Shown: positions 1 to 8,976, counted from the first letter of the stretch. The stretch is DNA of 64,000 bases from CAYSUS01 sp964434165 (GCA_964434165.1 CAYSUS010000012.1:30849-94848); one strand, 5' to 3'. Program-made: numbers and translations. Notes: generated by a model from the letters alone, not told the origin.

Positions 1-630
1 CTTCTCGCGGAACTTGCGCACGGCCGTCGCGCCGTAGTCGGGCACGGTGCCCCAGCAATCGCCATCGACCCACACGCCGTCCACCCCGTACTCCCCGGCC
101 AGCTCGCGAAGCTGCGGGATCATCAGCTCATCGACATACGGTCCGAACACCGAGGTGGCGCGCTTGTGGGGTTTGCCGTTGGCCCCCAGCGCGGCCCACT
201 CGGGATGCAGCTCCACGGCGCGATCGTCCCACACGCCCGAGTAGTGCATGAACAGGGCGATGCCGCGCCGGCGCGTCACGTCGCGCCAGACCCGCAGGGG
301 ATCGCCCGCGAAGCCGGGCGCGGGGTTGCCGACCTTCGTGGGATAGCTCGAATAGCCGCGATGCCCCTTGCAGTCGATCTGGATGTAGTCGGGCTTGACC
401 TTGTCGATCACCTGCTCGACCATCTCGCGCGTGGTTCGCTGCCCCACGCGATCGCAGTCGGGGCCGGCGTGGAAGTCGAAGTGGATGCCGAGGAACGCGT
501 CGGCGCGACGCATGCGCGGCGGGGCGTCGGCCGCAACGGCCGGGCGCGCACAGCGCCCGTCCAGCACGAGACCCAGCGCGGCGGTCGAGAGCAAGGCCGC
601 GGCGAGCGGCGGGGGCAGGCGGGGTTTCAT
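1..630 (-). CDS. secreted glycosidase-like protein, partial
   Basis: The frame is open at the window edge, so the C-terminus is missing; 210 residues from ATG 630 are visible. A hydrophobic N-terminal stretch (about residues 8-35, ending near AVAA) looks like a signal peptide, so the protein should act outside the cytoplasm. The mature part carries IHFDFHAG, YIQIDCKGHRG, LFMHYSGVWD and GVDGVWVDGDCWG. Short strand-ending motifs rich in D, H and W are typical of (beta/alpha)8 glycoside hydrolases of the alpha-L-fucosidase-like type, and the last motif is a plausible catalytic strand. The family assignment is an inference. It is divergent from the PEP-CTERM gene that starts at 871. Confidence 0.6.
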   Translation of the reverse strand, partial: MKPRLPPPLAAALLSTAALGLVLDGRCARPAVAADAPPRMRRADAFLGIHFDFHAGPDCDRVGQRTTREMVEQVIDKVKPDYIQIDCKGHRGYSSYPTKVGNPAPGFAGDPLRVWRDVTRRRGIALFMHYSGVWDDRAVELHPEWAALGANGKPHKRATSVFGPYVDELMIPQLRELAGEYGVDGVWVDGDCWGTVPDYGATAVRKFREK

Positions 631-759
631 TGGGAAGGGCTCCTGGCGGGAAGGCGGGCAGTGCCCTACTGTAGCGGCGGATCGGGGCGGTTGTCCAGCG
701 GCGCGCGTGCCCGCGCGGCATTCCCCGGGATGCGCCGACCACCCCCCCCCTTCAGGCAC

Positions 760-788
760 TTGACTTCTCGTCGCCTTCTGCATAGGGT
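760..788 (+). promoter_or_regulatory. candidate promoter for the PEP-CTERM gene at 871
   Basis: TTGACT (760-765) is followed after 17 bp by TAGGGT (783-788), about 82 bp upstream of ATG 871. The -35 box is good and the -10 box weak. The TTGAC/TAG arrangement recurs upstream of other surface and FeeM genes in this window. Confidence 0.45.
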
Positions 789-870
789 CGGCTCTGCGGG
801 GAATCCCCCCCATCGCACGCTCCGTGACACGATGGTGCCATCCACCGGGAAACTGGAAGGGAGAGAGGAA

Positions 871-1869
871 ATGAATCGCCTCATGGGCTTGGCAACAGCC
901 GGGGCCGTGCTCACGCTCGCCGTGGCCGCGCACGGAGCCGTGATCACCGGGACGTACTCCGTTTCCAACAAGCATTCCAATAACGGCAGCCTTTCCTACC
1001 TGAGCGCCGACGGCGTGCTGGTCGATGGACCGATCACCACGGGTGCCGGAGAGCCATACTTCTGGACGTTCACCACGGTATCCACGGTCGCCTCGATCGA
1101 CGTCATCCAGAACGTCGGCTCAGGCGACTACCTCTCCGCGGCCGGGATTGCCGACCGAAGGAACGTCTTCACGGCGGCGCCCGGCGCGTCGTCGTATCAG
1201 GACTGGGAGTGGGGGACCGGCGGCACCCACAATCCCCTTTACGTCGTTGACCGCGGGGTGACCACCGATCAGACGGCGGAGGTCTACCGACCCACGGACG
1301 GCAAGAGCGTGACCACTTTTCACTACGGCGGCAACCCGTGGACGACCTGGACGAAGACGCCCACGGGCGACCCGGACGGCTCTTTCTACATCGACCGCGC
1401 GCCGATCGCGGTCAACGAAGGGGGCGGCAGCGACGACTACCTCCGCATGCTCGACAACGGGAGCGGAGACGTGGTGGCCTCAAGCAGCACCGGCACGTCC
1501 GATTTCGCGAAGTGGATCGAGACGGCGCTCCTTGCGGAGATTCCGGACTACACGACGATCCAGGACGCCCATGGCTGGTATCTGGCCGACCTCACCGCGG
1601 ACAGCGACGATCCTGTGCTGCTCGACGGCTCGGGCGGTCTGACCGACCACATGAAGTGGATGATTGGCAGTCTCGGCAACGGCTTCTACCTGATCGTCAA
1701 CCAGGCGACGGGCGACGGCGTCGAGATGTGGCAGACGAACGTGGGCACCTGGAATCCCAACACGACCGACCAGTTGCAGTGGGAGCTGACGGCGGTTCCG
1801 GAGCCGGGATCGCTGGTGCTGCTGGCCCTGGGACTCCTGGGCGTCGCGCTGGCTGCGCGCCGCCGTTGA
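871..1869 (+). CDS. PEP-CTERM sorting domain protein with lectin-like repeats
   Basis: 332 residues. ATG 871 follows GAGAGAGGAA and opens a signal peptide (about residues 1-24, ending AAHGA). The C-terminus has VPEPGS, then a hydrophobic helix and ARRR, the classic tripartite PEP-CTERM signal cut by exosortase; an exosortase gene lies at 49541-50545. Between them are at least three repeats pairing a Y-L-S/A segment with a W-rich segment (GDYLSA/QDWEW, GWYLAD/HMKW, GFYLIV/QLQWEL). This resembles the QxW pattern of ricin-type beta-trefoil lectins. That fold and carbohydrate binding are inferences. The protein is expected to be exported and processed at the cell envelope. It converges with the beta-helix gene ending at 1899. 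Confidence 0.85.
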   Translation: MNRLMGLATAGAVLTLAVAAHGAVITGTYSVSNKHSNNGSLSYLSADGVLVDGPITTGAGEPYFWTFTTVSTVASIDVIQNVGSGDYLSAAGIADRRNVFTAAPGASSYQDWEWGTGGTHNPLYVVDRGVTTDQTAEVYRPTDGKSVTTFHYGGNPWTTWTKTPTGDPDGSFYIDRAPIAVNEGGGSDDYLRMLDNGSGDVVASSSTGTSDFAKWIETALLAEIPDYTTIQDAHGWYLADLTADSDDPVLLDGSGGLTDHMKWMIGSLGNGFYLIVNQATGDGVEMWQTNVGTWNPNTTDQLQWELTAVPEPGSLVLLALGLLGVALAARRR

Positions 1870-1898
1870 GCCGGCTCGGCGCGACCGACCGGGCGGGC

Positions 1899-3899
1899 CT
1901 ACCTGCGGTAGCTGAACTTGGGTTCAAAGGGACCGCACTCGACCGGCGGAAGCTCGTCCACCGGCAGATGCTCCATGCCGAAGCCCTCGCGCAAGTAGTC
2001 GTTGATCTTGCGCGTGGTCAGCTCGGGGCGCCACGCGCCGCGTCGCATGGTGCGGACTTCGGCGAAGAACCTCGCGTAGAGCTCCTGGTCGGTTCCCTGG
2101 TAGCCGAGCCGGCGCATGTAGCTCTCGATGCTCCGGTCCGGGTCCGGATAATCGACCTTCTTGAACTCCGCGCCCTTTTCGCCCGTGGCTGCAACCCACT
2201 CCTGGAAGCTCAGTTCCTTTTCCTCTCCCCTGGGGCCGAGTCGGAAGGGCTTTCCCTCGGCGGTGGTGAACCAGGTGTTTCCCTCGAACTCCAGTCCCTT
2301 GAGGTCCTCCACGACGGCCAGCGTGTTGGGATAGACCTGGCACTGGAACTGGTTGTCGTAGATGCGGACGTGGTCGAAGCCGCCCTCGCTGTTGGCCAGG
2401 AGCTTCAGGGCGGCCTGGTGGTCGTTCATCCGTATGCCGTGGACGATGTTGCCAAAGATCCTGACGTTGCGCGTCTTGCCCCGGTGGCTGCCCCGGCCCT
2501 GCGTGACGGGCTTGCCGGTCTCCCTGTCGCGCTGTCTCTCGGTCGCCTGCAATTGAATGCCGTACGCGTTGGCGACCTCGGGATGACGCTGCCGGATGAG
2601 CAGGTTGTGGGCGATGTTGCCGCCGTCCCAGTCCGCAAGCGGCAGATACCAGGCCAGGTGCCGGTCGGTGGGCCGGGAGCGGCCGACGTCGGTGAGGACG
2701 TTGTTCACCAGGTTGACGTTCACGTTGCGATAGGGGCCCGGGTAGTTGCCGCTGATCCCGGGGCCCAACTCCCCATCGACGAACAGATTGTCCTCCAGCA
2801 GCAGGTTGCCGATGGACCGGGGATAGTCGGCGCGGAACTTGTTGCCGATCGACGCGCTGCGGAGCCACATGTTCCGCACCAGCGCCGTGTTCCAGCACTT
2901 GGAGTAGTAGAGGTTGTGGCTGAGCGGAATGGCCCAGCCGATCTGCGGCTCCTGCCCCCGCTGGTTGTACCACCCGCAGTGGTCCACGATGTTCTCCTCC
3001 AACAGCAGGCTCCCGCGCGAGTTCCAGAAGCCCATGGTGTGGCCGCGGAGCGGATAGTGATCCACGACCACGTTGCGGCGGACCACGAAGTTCTTCATAT
3101 CCGCGCCGAAGTTCGTCCCGGAGATGGGGCAGAAGCGAAGGTAGCAGTCCTCCACGAGGATGTTCTCCATGGGCTTGCCGCGCGTGTCGGCGTTTCCCCA
3201 GAGGATGCCGGAGGTGTGCTTGCCGCGCTGTTCCTTGATGTAGTCGTGACCGTTCTCTGCGTGGACCCGGTCGATGTCGAGTTTCCAGTCCGGGTGCTCG
3301 GGGTCTTTCCAACTGTTGTAGAACTCGATGCCGACGATGGCCACGTGCTGCGTGCCGTGATGCGGGCCGCCCAAGCGGAAGCCGGCTCCCTTGCCCGTGA
3401 TCTGCGGACGCGGCTGGGCGAGCGGACCGTAGGCCCCGATCAGGCGCGGCTCGTCGGCCGACTTGCCCGGCGGCAGAGACTGTTCGGTGATCGGCCCGCG
3501 CCATGTGTCCCCGCGCCGGAGCAGGATCCAGTCCGGCATTCCCGGTCGTTGCTTCGCAAGAGCCGTGTTGATGGCGCGGAAGGGCTTGATGCTTCCGGCA
3601 GGTTTGAACGGATCGGGCCCGATCGCGGCGTTGTCCGGCCGGTACATCTCGGCGCTTGCGTCGTCGCCGTCGGCCGCAACGTACAGGATGCGGGTATCGG
3701 GTGTTGCGCGGAAGGTGGACCATCCTTCGCAATCGACGGGCCGGAAACTCTCAGGCCAGTCCACGTCGCCGACCTTGACCGGCGCGACCTTGCCTTCGAG
3801 CGGGACGGCCATCCCGGGGCCGTGGTCGTCCTCGGCGCGGGCTCCGACGAGGAAGAAGACGCTGACGAGCAGACTTGCGACAACGGTTCGGATCAGCAT
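1899..3899 (-). CDS. right-handed parallel beta-helix protein
   Basis: 666 residues from ATG 3899, chosen because GAAAGGAACTCC lies just upstream; an in-frame ATG at 3917 has no such site. Residues 1-23 form a signal peptide ending GARA. The body contains repeated short strands rich in N and V (for example NILVEDCYLRF, NFVVRRNVVVDHY, NLLLEDNLFVDG, NVNVNLVNNVLTD). This asparagine-ladder pattern is typical of right-handed parallel beta-helix (pectate-lyase-like) proteins such as polysaccharide lyases. No catalytic residues can be assigned. It is probably a secreted protein acting on polysaccharide, in keeping with the glycosidase-like neighbour at 1-630. It has no PEP-CTERM tail. Confidence 0.8.
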   Translation of the reverse strand: MLIRTVVASLLVSVFFLVGARAEDDHGPGMAVPLEGKVAPVKVGDVDWPESFRPVDCEGWSTFRATPDTRILYVAADGDDASAEMYRPDNAAIGPDPFKPAGSIKPFRAINTALAKQRPGMPDWILLRRGDTWRGPITEQSLPPGKSADEPRLIGAYGPLAQPRPQITGKGAGFRLGGPHHGTQHVAIVGIEFYNSWKDPEHPDWKLDIDRVHAENGHDYIKEQRGKHTSGILWGNADTRGKPMENILVEDCYLRFCPISGTNFGADMKNFVVRRNVVVDHYPLRGHTMGFWNSRGSLLLEENIVDHCGWYNQRGQEPQIGWAIPLSHNLYYSKCWNTALVRNMWLRSASIGNKFRADYPRSIGNLLLEDNLFVDGELGPGISGNYPGPYRNVNVNLVNNVLTDVGRSRPTDRHLAWYLPLADWDGGNIAHNLLIRQRHPEVANAYGIQLQATERQRDRETGKPVTQGRGSHRGKTRNVRIFGNIVHGIRMNDHQAALKLLANSEGGFDHVRIYDNQFQCQVYPNTLAVVEDLKGLEFEGNTWFTTAEGKPFRLGPRGEEKELSFQEWVAATGEKGAEFKKVDYPDPDRSIESYMRRLGYQGTDQELYARFFAEVRTMRRGAWRPELTTRKINDYLREGFGMEHLPVDELPPVECGPFEPKFSYRR

Positions 3900-4355
3900 G
3901 GAGTTCCTTTCGGTCATGGGGAATCGGTGCGGGTTCGTCGCTGCAACCAAGGGGTCTGGCGGCGCCGAGTCAGGGCGAGCGCTAAGGGATCGGGCGTCTC
4001 TTCTCGACTGGTGCTTCGGCTGCATGGAGGGCGCATTCGATAGAAGTCTCCCGACCCCGTGGGCGGCCGCCCTGCGCGCAGTACGGCGTGCCACTGTGTC
4101 CCCTCGCCGCGCGGCTTGGGCCCAGGCGGACTCGGCAGCACTCGGCAGTTCGTCCTGCGGGGCTGCCACGCCCATGCTAACCTCGTGGCCGGCCGGTCTC
4201 AATCGACCGCGGTCGGTGATAGAATCGAGGGTGTCGGGCGCCTCTCTCTCAAAGGCTTTCGGCAGCGTGCAGGCTCGATTCGACAGCAGGCTCGATTTGA
4301 CAGCAGGCTCGATTCGGCAAGGGACTCGCGACCCCGCCGGGCACCCCCACATCCC
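3900..4355. other. intergenic region between divergent genes
   Basis: 456 bp between the divergent beta-helix and ferredoxin genes. It must hold both promoters, but I find no convincing -35/-10 pair. The only clear structure is the tandem repeat at 4269-4319. Confidence 0.6.
4269..4319. repeat. three tandem 17-bp repeats
   Basis: Three head-to-tail copies of GCAGGCTCGATTCGACA (4269-4285, 4286-4302, 4303-4319), each differing from the first at no more than one position. They end 36 bp before the ferredoxin ATG, so they lie in its promoter or leader. They could be a repeated operator or simple slippage. Confidence 0.85.
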
Positions 4356-4655
4356 ATGTCTCCCGTGAAGTCCGCATCACGCAAGAGGACGCCGCCGGAG
4401 TTGGCCGTGATCGATCGCGACGCGTGCACGGGCTGCGGCGCGTGCGTCGAGGTCTGCCCCGTCGATTGCATTCGCCGCGTCGATCCGGAGCCCGCGTGCC
4501 CCGGGCTTCAGGCGTGGTGCGAGATCGACGCAGACCGCTGCATCGGCTGCAAGCTGTGCATCCGCCTTCCGCGGCCCAAGGGGAGCCCGCTGCCGGTGCT
4601 TATCTGCCCGTGGGACGCGATCCGCATGGTGCCCAGCGCCGGCGATTCGCGATAG
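4356..4655 (+). CDS. dicluster 4Fe-4S ferredoxin
   Basis: 99 residues. Two cysteine clusters are visible: C24-x2-C27-x2-C30-x3-C34-P and C62-x2-C65-x2-C68. In the second cluster the fourth cysteine (C84-P) comes 15 residues after the third instead of 3, so a 12-residue insertion (RPKGSPLP region) separates them. Three extra cysteines lie at 38, 48 and 55. The protein should carry two [4Fe-4S] clusters and act as a cytoplasmic electron carrier; its partner is unknown. The two motifs resemble the RnfB and polyferredoxin type. ATG 4356 gives a compact protein; a longer in-frame start at 4059 would run through the tandem repeats and looks spurious. Confidence 0.85.
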   Translation: MSPVKSASRKRTPPELAVIDRDACTGCGACVEVCPVDCIRRVDPEPACPGLQAWCEIDADRCIGCKLCIRLPRPKGSPLPVLICPWDAIRMVPSAGDSR

Positions 4656-5245
4656 TCGCGGCGGTCGGCCAGCCGGGGGAAGCCAATGCCGCACACCATG
4701 GCCGGTTTGCGCAGCAGCCGACCGCTGGGGATAATGGATGCTTGGGCCGCGGAGCACCGGATCATTCACCCCCCCCAAGCCCTGGGCTCCACGACAGGAA
4801 GAGCGATTCCGCGCAAGCCGCTATCGCACGGATACTTGCACAACATGCCCCTATTCCGGGGTATGCGGCTGGAAGAGAGTCCATCCCGCTGTCCACAACT
4901 CCCGCGAGAGGCCGCCGACCGCTTGCCCTAAGATGCCGTGATCGATAGTCTTACGGCATTACTCCTGCCATCCGCCGGGCTGACGGACCTTGCGGCGGCG
5001 TCCCTCCTCAGGGTTGCCGCCCGATTGCACCCTTGAAAGTGGGGAGGCATCGAAGTGCCTTCGCCCTAGTGTTCACTCAACGCTTGGATATGGGATGACG
5101 CATGGCATCAAAGCCCGAAGCGTCAGGGTGGGGCAAGCCACCAACCCCGCATCCCTCGCCCGCGCTTCGCACCGTCGATTCGTCCGGCCAGCCCAGTTCC
5201 CGAACGTGACAGAGTCCTAGCCTTACGCGCGCCCCAGGGATTGCC
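4656..5245. other. intergenic region, no gene recognised
   Basis: 590 bp with no supported coding frame. A 7-bp inverted repeat ATGCCGT/ACGGCAT (4933-4939 and 4953-4959) is the only structure seen; it has no T-run and is not a convincing terminator. Confidence 0.5.
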
Positions 5246-6250
5246 GTGTCGCCCGATTCCTTCCGCTGCTATCTGGTTGAGCGTGACGAGTCGGGCAAGG
5301 TCAGCGCGCGCATGGCCGAGCGCCGCGGGGATGAGTTGCCCGAGGGGGAGGTCACCCTGCGCGTCGCCTACTCCTCGCTGAACTACAAGGACGCCTTGGG
5401 GGCGACCGGCCACCCGGGCATCAACCGCAAGTTCCCTCACATCCCGGGGGTCGATGCGGCCGGTGTCGTGGTGGAAAGCGGCGTGTACGAGCTGGTCGAG
5501 GGCGACGAGGTGATCGTCACCGGCTTCGACATGGGGGCCAATCGCTGGGGCGGCTGGGGTGGGCTGGTGCGCGTGCCCCAGTCGTGGGTCGTGCCCCTGC
5601 CTGAGGGGCTCACCTTGCGCGAGAGCATGATGCTGGGCACTGCCGGCCTGACCGCGGCGATGTGCGTCGATGCCCTGGTGTCCCACGGCGTCGAGCCCCG
5701 CTCCGGCGAGGTCGTGGTCACCGGCGCCAGCGGCGGCGTGGGCGGTTTCGCCGTGGCCATCCTGGCGAAGCTCGGCTACCGCGTCGCCGCGGTGACAGGC
5801 AAGCTTGAGGCCCACGATTACCTCAGGTCGCTGGGGGCCGCGGCGATTCTCGGCCGCGAGGACCTGGACGACCGCAGCGACAAGCCTCTCCTCTCGCGCC
5901 GCTGGGCCGGCGGCGTGGACACGGTCGGGAGTAGCGCCCTGGGCACGATGCTCCGCGCCACGCAGCACGGCGGGTGCGTGGCCGCCTGCGGCATGGCCGC
6001 GGGGACCGATCTGCCGATCACCGTCTATCCGTTCATCCTCCGCGGGGTGACGCTCTCGGGCGTCGATGCCGCCTGGTGCAAAGACGAGCTCCGCCACCGC
6101 TGCTGGCAGCGCCTGGCCGGGCCGTGGAAGCCCGACGGCCTCGAGGCGATGTGCCGCTTCGTCTCCCTGGAGCACCTGCCGCAGAAGATCGAAGAGATGC
6201 TTGCCGGGCGCGTCGTGGGCCGATATGGGGTGGAGGTGAGCGGTGAGTAG
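5246..6250 (+). CDS. yhdH: YhdH/AcuI-family NADPH:quinone-type oxidoreductase
   Basis: 334 residues from GTG 5246 (AGGGATTGCC upstream). This is a zinc-free medium-chain dehydrogenase/reductase. The N-terminal GroES-like domain has SSLNYKDALGATG and GVDAAGVV. The nucleotide-binding domain has TGASGGVGGFAVAILAKLGY (about residues 154-173), followed by the basic segment expected of NADPH users. SLEHLPQKIEEMLAGRVVGRYGVEV is the usual C-terminal end of this family. Family members reduce acrylyl-CoA (AcuI) or quinone-like alkenes in the cytoplasm. The substrate here is unknown. No metabolic neighbour narrows it down; archease and RtcB follow on the same strand. Confidence 0.88.
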   Translation: MSPDSFRCYLVERDESGKVSARMAERRGDELPEGEVTLRVAYSSLNYKDALGATGHPGINRKFPHIPGVDAAGVVVESGVYELVEGDEVIVTGFDMGANRWGGWGGLVRVPQSWVVPLPEGLTLRESMMLGTAGLTAAMCVDALVSHGVEPRSGEVVVTGASGGVGGFAVAILAKLGYRVAAVTGKLEAHDYLRSLGAAAILGREDLDDRSDKPLLSRRWAGGVDTVGSSALGTMLRATQHGGCVAACGMAAGTDLPITVYPFILRGVTLSGVDAAWCKDELRHRCWQRLAGPWKPDGLEAMCRFVSLEHLPQKIEEMLAGRVVGRYGVEVSGE

Positions 6251-6360
6251 ATGAGCGGTGAGGTGCGGTTCGACTCCCTGCTTCCGTACTTCGTACTCCC
6301 ATCCTGCGCGCGCAATCAGCCCCCCCCAATCCCTGCCCCCTGCCCTAGCCGGAAGCCGCC

Positions 6361-6771
6361 ATGTACGAACTGTTTGAGCACACGGCCGACGTGGGGATTC
6401 GCGTCCAGGCGGAGACGCTCGAGACGCTGCTGGCCGAGGCGGCCGCGGGGCTGTTCTCGGTGATCGTGGCGAACCTGGACGCGGTGCGTCCCGTCCAGGG
6501 AATGGCCTTTCGTGTCGAGGCGAGCGAGCGCAGCGACCTGTTGCACGACTGGCTGGAGGAGCTGCTGTATGTCTTCTCCACGCGGCACCTCGTATTCTGC
6601 CAGTTCGAGGTGGTCCTGACCGGCGAGGGGCTGACGGCCTCGGTCCGCGGCGAGCCCGTCGATCTGGCGCGTCACCAGCTCGATTCGGAGGTCAAGGCCG
6701 TGACCTACCACGGCCTGAAGGTCGAGAAGCACCCCGAAGGGTGGCTGGCCGAGGTGATCCTCGACTTGTAG
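6361..6771 (+). CDS. archease, activator of RtcB RNA ligase
   Basis: 136 residues, typical archease length. MYELFEHTADVGIRVQA at the N-terminus is diagnostic, and the family's DLLHDWLEELLYVFST and HQLDSEVKAVTYHGLKV segments are present. Archease accelerates guanylation and turnover of the RNA ligase RtcB. The rtcB gene starts 32 bp downstream on the same strand, so the two form an operon and a functional unit for RNA repair or ligation in the cytoplasm. Confidence 0.95.
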   Translation: MYELFEHTADVGIRVQAETLETLLAEAAAGLFSVIVANLDAVRPVQGMAFRVEASERSDLLHDWLEELLYVFSTRHLVFCQFEVVLTGEGLTASVRGEPVDLARHQLDSEVKAVTYHGLKVEKHPEGWLAEVILDL

Positions 6772-6803
6772 AAAAACAGAGGGAGACCGAGGAAGGAGGG
6801 GTC

Positions 6804-8267
6804 ATGGCGAAGCAGGGATACGGCGGGCCGCTGGAGCAGATCGCCCCGTGCGTGTGGCGGATCCCGGTCGGCTACAAGGAAGGCATGCACGTCGAGGGCC
6901 GCATCTACGCCGACGAGCGGCTCGTCGAGCAGATCCGCGCCGACCAGGCCCCGGAGCAGGTGGCCAACGTGGCCTTTCTGCCCGGCATCCAAACGGCCAG
7001 CCTGGCCATGCCTGACATCCACTGGGGATACGGCTTCTGCATCGGCGGTGTGTGCGCGACCGATCCCGAGGAGGACGGGGTGATCTCGCCGGGTGGGGTC
7101 GGTTACGACATCAACTGCGGCGTGCGCCTGGTGCGCACGAACCTCCGGCAGGAGGACGTGCAGCCGAAGATCGAGGGCTTGATGCAGACGCTCTTCAAGC
7201 GAGTCCCGGCCGGGGTGGGCGAGGACGGGCCCTATCACTTCAGCGGCAAGCGGCTGGACAAGCTGCTAACCGAAGGCTGCCGCTTTCTTGAGAAAGAGGG
7301 CCTGGCCACGGCAGGCGACGTCGAGCACACCGAGGCCGGCGGCTGTCTGCCTGAGGCCGATCCCCGCGCGCTCACGGAGCGGGCCAAGCAGCGCGGGACC
7401 AATCAGTGCGGCACGCTTGGGTCCGGCAACCATTTCCTCGAGGTCCAGATCGTGGACGAGGTGGTGGACGAAGACGCCGCCGCGGCGATGGGCATCGGCG
7501 AAGGGGCGATCTGCGTGATGATCCATTCCGGCTCGCGCGGGCTGGGCTACCAGGTCTGCGACGACGCCCTGAAGGCCCTGCGCAAGGTACCCGCCAAGTA
7601 CGGCATCGCGCTGCCCGACCGGCAGCTCGTCTGCGCGCCGGTCAACAGCTCGGAGGGTCAGCACTACCTGGCCGGGATGCGTGCGGCCGCCAACTACGCC
7701 TGGGGCAACCGGCAGTTGCTGATGTGGCAGACGCGCGAGACCTTCGCCGACTTCTTCGGCCGCGACTGGCAGTCGCTGGGCATGAGCCTGGTGTACGACG
7801 TGGCCCACAACATCGCCAAGATGGAGAAGCACGAGGTCGAGGGCAAGACCAAGACCGTGTGCGTCCACCGCAAGGGGGCCACGCGGGCGTTCCCGGCCGG
7901 GCATCCCGAGGTGCCCGATCGCTACCGCCGCATTGGCCAGCCCGTCATCATCCCCGGCGACATGGGCCGCTCGAGCTGGGTCCTCGCGGGGCAGCCGGGC
8001 AGCATGGAGCAGACCTTCGGCTCCTCGTGCCACGGGGCGGGGCGCGTGCTCAGCCGCACGGCCGCCATCCAGAAGGCCAAGGGCCGGCGCATCGAGCAGG
8101 AGCTTGCCGACCAGGGCGTGGTCGCGAAGTGCCGGCACTGGAAGGGGCTCGCGGAGGAGCAGCCCGACGCGTATAAAGACGTGAGCCTCGTCGTGGACGT
8201 GGTCGATCGGGCGGGCCTGGCCAGGAAGGTCGCCCGGCTGCGGCCCATCGGCGTGGTCAAGGGGTGA
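6804..8267 (+). CDS. rtcB: RNA-splicing ligase RtcB
   Basis: 487 residues. ATG 6804 is chosen because GGAAGGAGGGG precedes it; a longer start at 6741 would overlap archease. Conserved elements include GVGYDINCGVRL (metal-binding cysteine), GNHFLEVQ, HSGSRGLGYQVC, GATRAFPAGHPEVP, GDMGRSSWVLAG and SSCHGAGRVLSR with the guanylated histidine. The enzyme joins RNA 2',3'-cyclic phosphate or 3'-phosphate ends to 5'-OH ends using GTP and manganese. The preceding archease gene supports this role. No RtcR-type activator gene or RNA substrate gene is adjacent. Confidence 0.97.
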   Translation: MAKQGYGGPLEQIAPCVWRIPVGYKEGMHVEGRIYADERLVEQIRADQAPEQVANVAFLPGIQTASLAMPDIHWGYGFCIGGVCATDPEEDGVISPGGVGYDINCGVRLVRTNLRQEDVQPKIEGLMQTLFKRVPAGVGEDGPYHFSGKRLDKLLTEGCRFLEKEGLATAGDVEHTEAGGCLPEADPRALTERAKQRGTNQCGTLGSGNHFLEVQIVDEVVDEDAAAAMGIGEGAICVMIHSGSRGLGYQVCDDALKALRKVPAKYGIALPDRQLVCAPVNSSEGQHYLAGMRAAANYAWGNRQLLMWQTRETFADFFGRDWQSLGMSLVYDVAHNIAKMEKHEVEGKTKTVCVHRKGATRAFPAGHPEVPDRYRRIGQPVIIPGDMGRSSWVLAGQPGSMEQTFGSSCHGAGRVLSRTAAIQKAKGRRIEQELADQGVVAKCRHWKGLAEEQPDAYKDVSLVVDVVDRAGLARKVARLRPIGVVKG

Positions 8268-8309
8268 ACCGAACCCACAACGCGCAAGCCGCCCACAGGA
8301 GATGCCCCG

Positions 8310-8924
8310 ATGTTGCAGAAGCTCGGATCGCGGCTCTTGCCCTTGCTGGTCGTCTCGCTCATGGCGGCAGGTTGCTCCTCGCAGCCGGAGTCGAAGGAAT
8401 CGGACGACGGCGACTTGACTTCGAAGTCGAACATCACCTCGATGAAGAAGCTCGGAGTCACTAGCGAGGCCTTCGCCGAGGGGGCCACGATCCCCGCGAA
8501 GCACACGGCCGACGGCGAGGACCTCTCGCCGCCGATCTCCTGGAGCGACCCGCCCGAGGGAACCAAGGAATTCGCCTTGATCTGCGACGACCCGGACGCC
8601 CCCACGGCCGAGCCCTGGGTCCATTGGGTGATCTACAAGATCCCGGGCGAGGCGACCGGGCTGCCGGAGAACATCCTGCCCGAGGAGCGCCCCCTCCAGC
8701 CGGCCGGCGTGGTCCAGGGCCGCAACTCGTGGGACGAGGGCGAGAACATCGGCTATCGCGGCCCGGCCCCGCCAAAGGGCAGGCCGCACCGATACTTCTT
8801 CCGCGTGTACGCCCTCGATACGGAGCTCCCCGGCAAGGCCGGCATGACCAAGAAGGGACTGCTGGACGAGATGAAGGGGCACGTCCTGGCCGAAGGCCAG
8901 TTGATGGGGAAGTACGAGAGGTAG
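8310..8924 (+). CDS. YbhB/YbcL (PEBP-like) lipoprotein
   Basis: 204 residues. A signal peptide with lipobox LMAAGC (cysteine 23) predicts a lipoprotein. The rest is a phosphatidylethanolamine-binding-like domain of the bacterial Raf-kinase-inhibitor-like type: DLSPPISWSDPPEGTKEFAL, CDDPDAPTAEPWVHWVIYKI and HRYFFRVYALDTEL. A CAGGAGA ribosome-binding site precedes ATG 8310. The cellular role of bacterial members is not established. The next gene (9036) encodes a close paralogue without the lipid anchor, so a tandem duplication with different locations is likely. Confidence 0.9.
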   Translation: MLQKLGSRLLPLLVVSLMAAGCSSQPESKESDDGDLTSKSNITSMKKLGVTSEAFAEGATIPAKHTADGEDLSPPISWSDPPEGTKEFALICDDPDAPTAEPWVHWVIYKIPGEATGLPENILPEERPLQPAGVVQGRNSWDEGENIGYRGPAPPKGRPHRYFFRVYALDTELPGKAGMTKKGLLDEMKGHVLAEGQLMGKYER

Positions 8925-8976
8925 TTGGAGCTCGGGGGACAGGGGACAGGAGTCAGGGATCGGGAGCCATATAGCT

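Noticed and set aside
1338..4043. Plus-strand open frame of about 900 codons
   Set aside because: It is antisense to the beta-helix gene and has no recognisable domain, so it is a GC-rich shadow.
4269..4319. Possible CRISPR-like array
   Set aside because: Repeats are contiguous with no spacers and no cas genes occur nearby.
4686..4948. Short plus-strand frames after the ferredoxin gene
   Set aside because: Several overlapping frames of similar size with no domain or ribosome-binding site.
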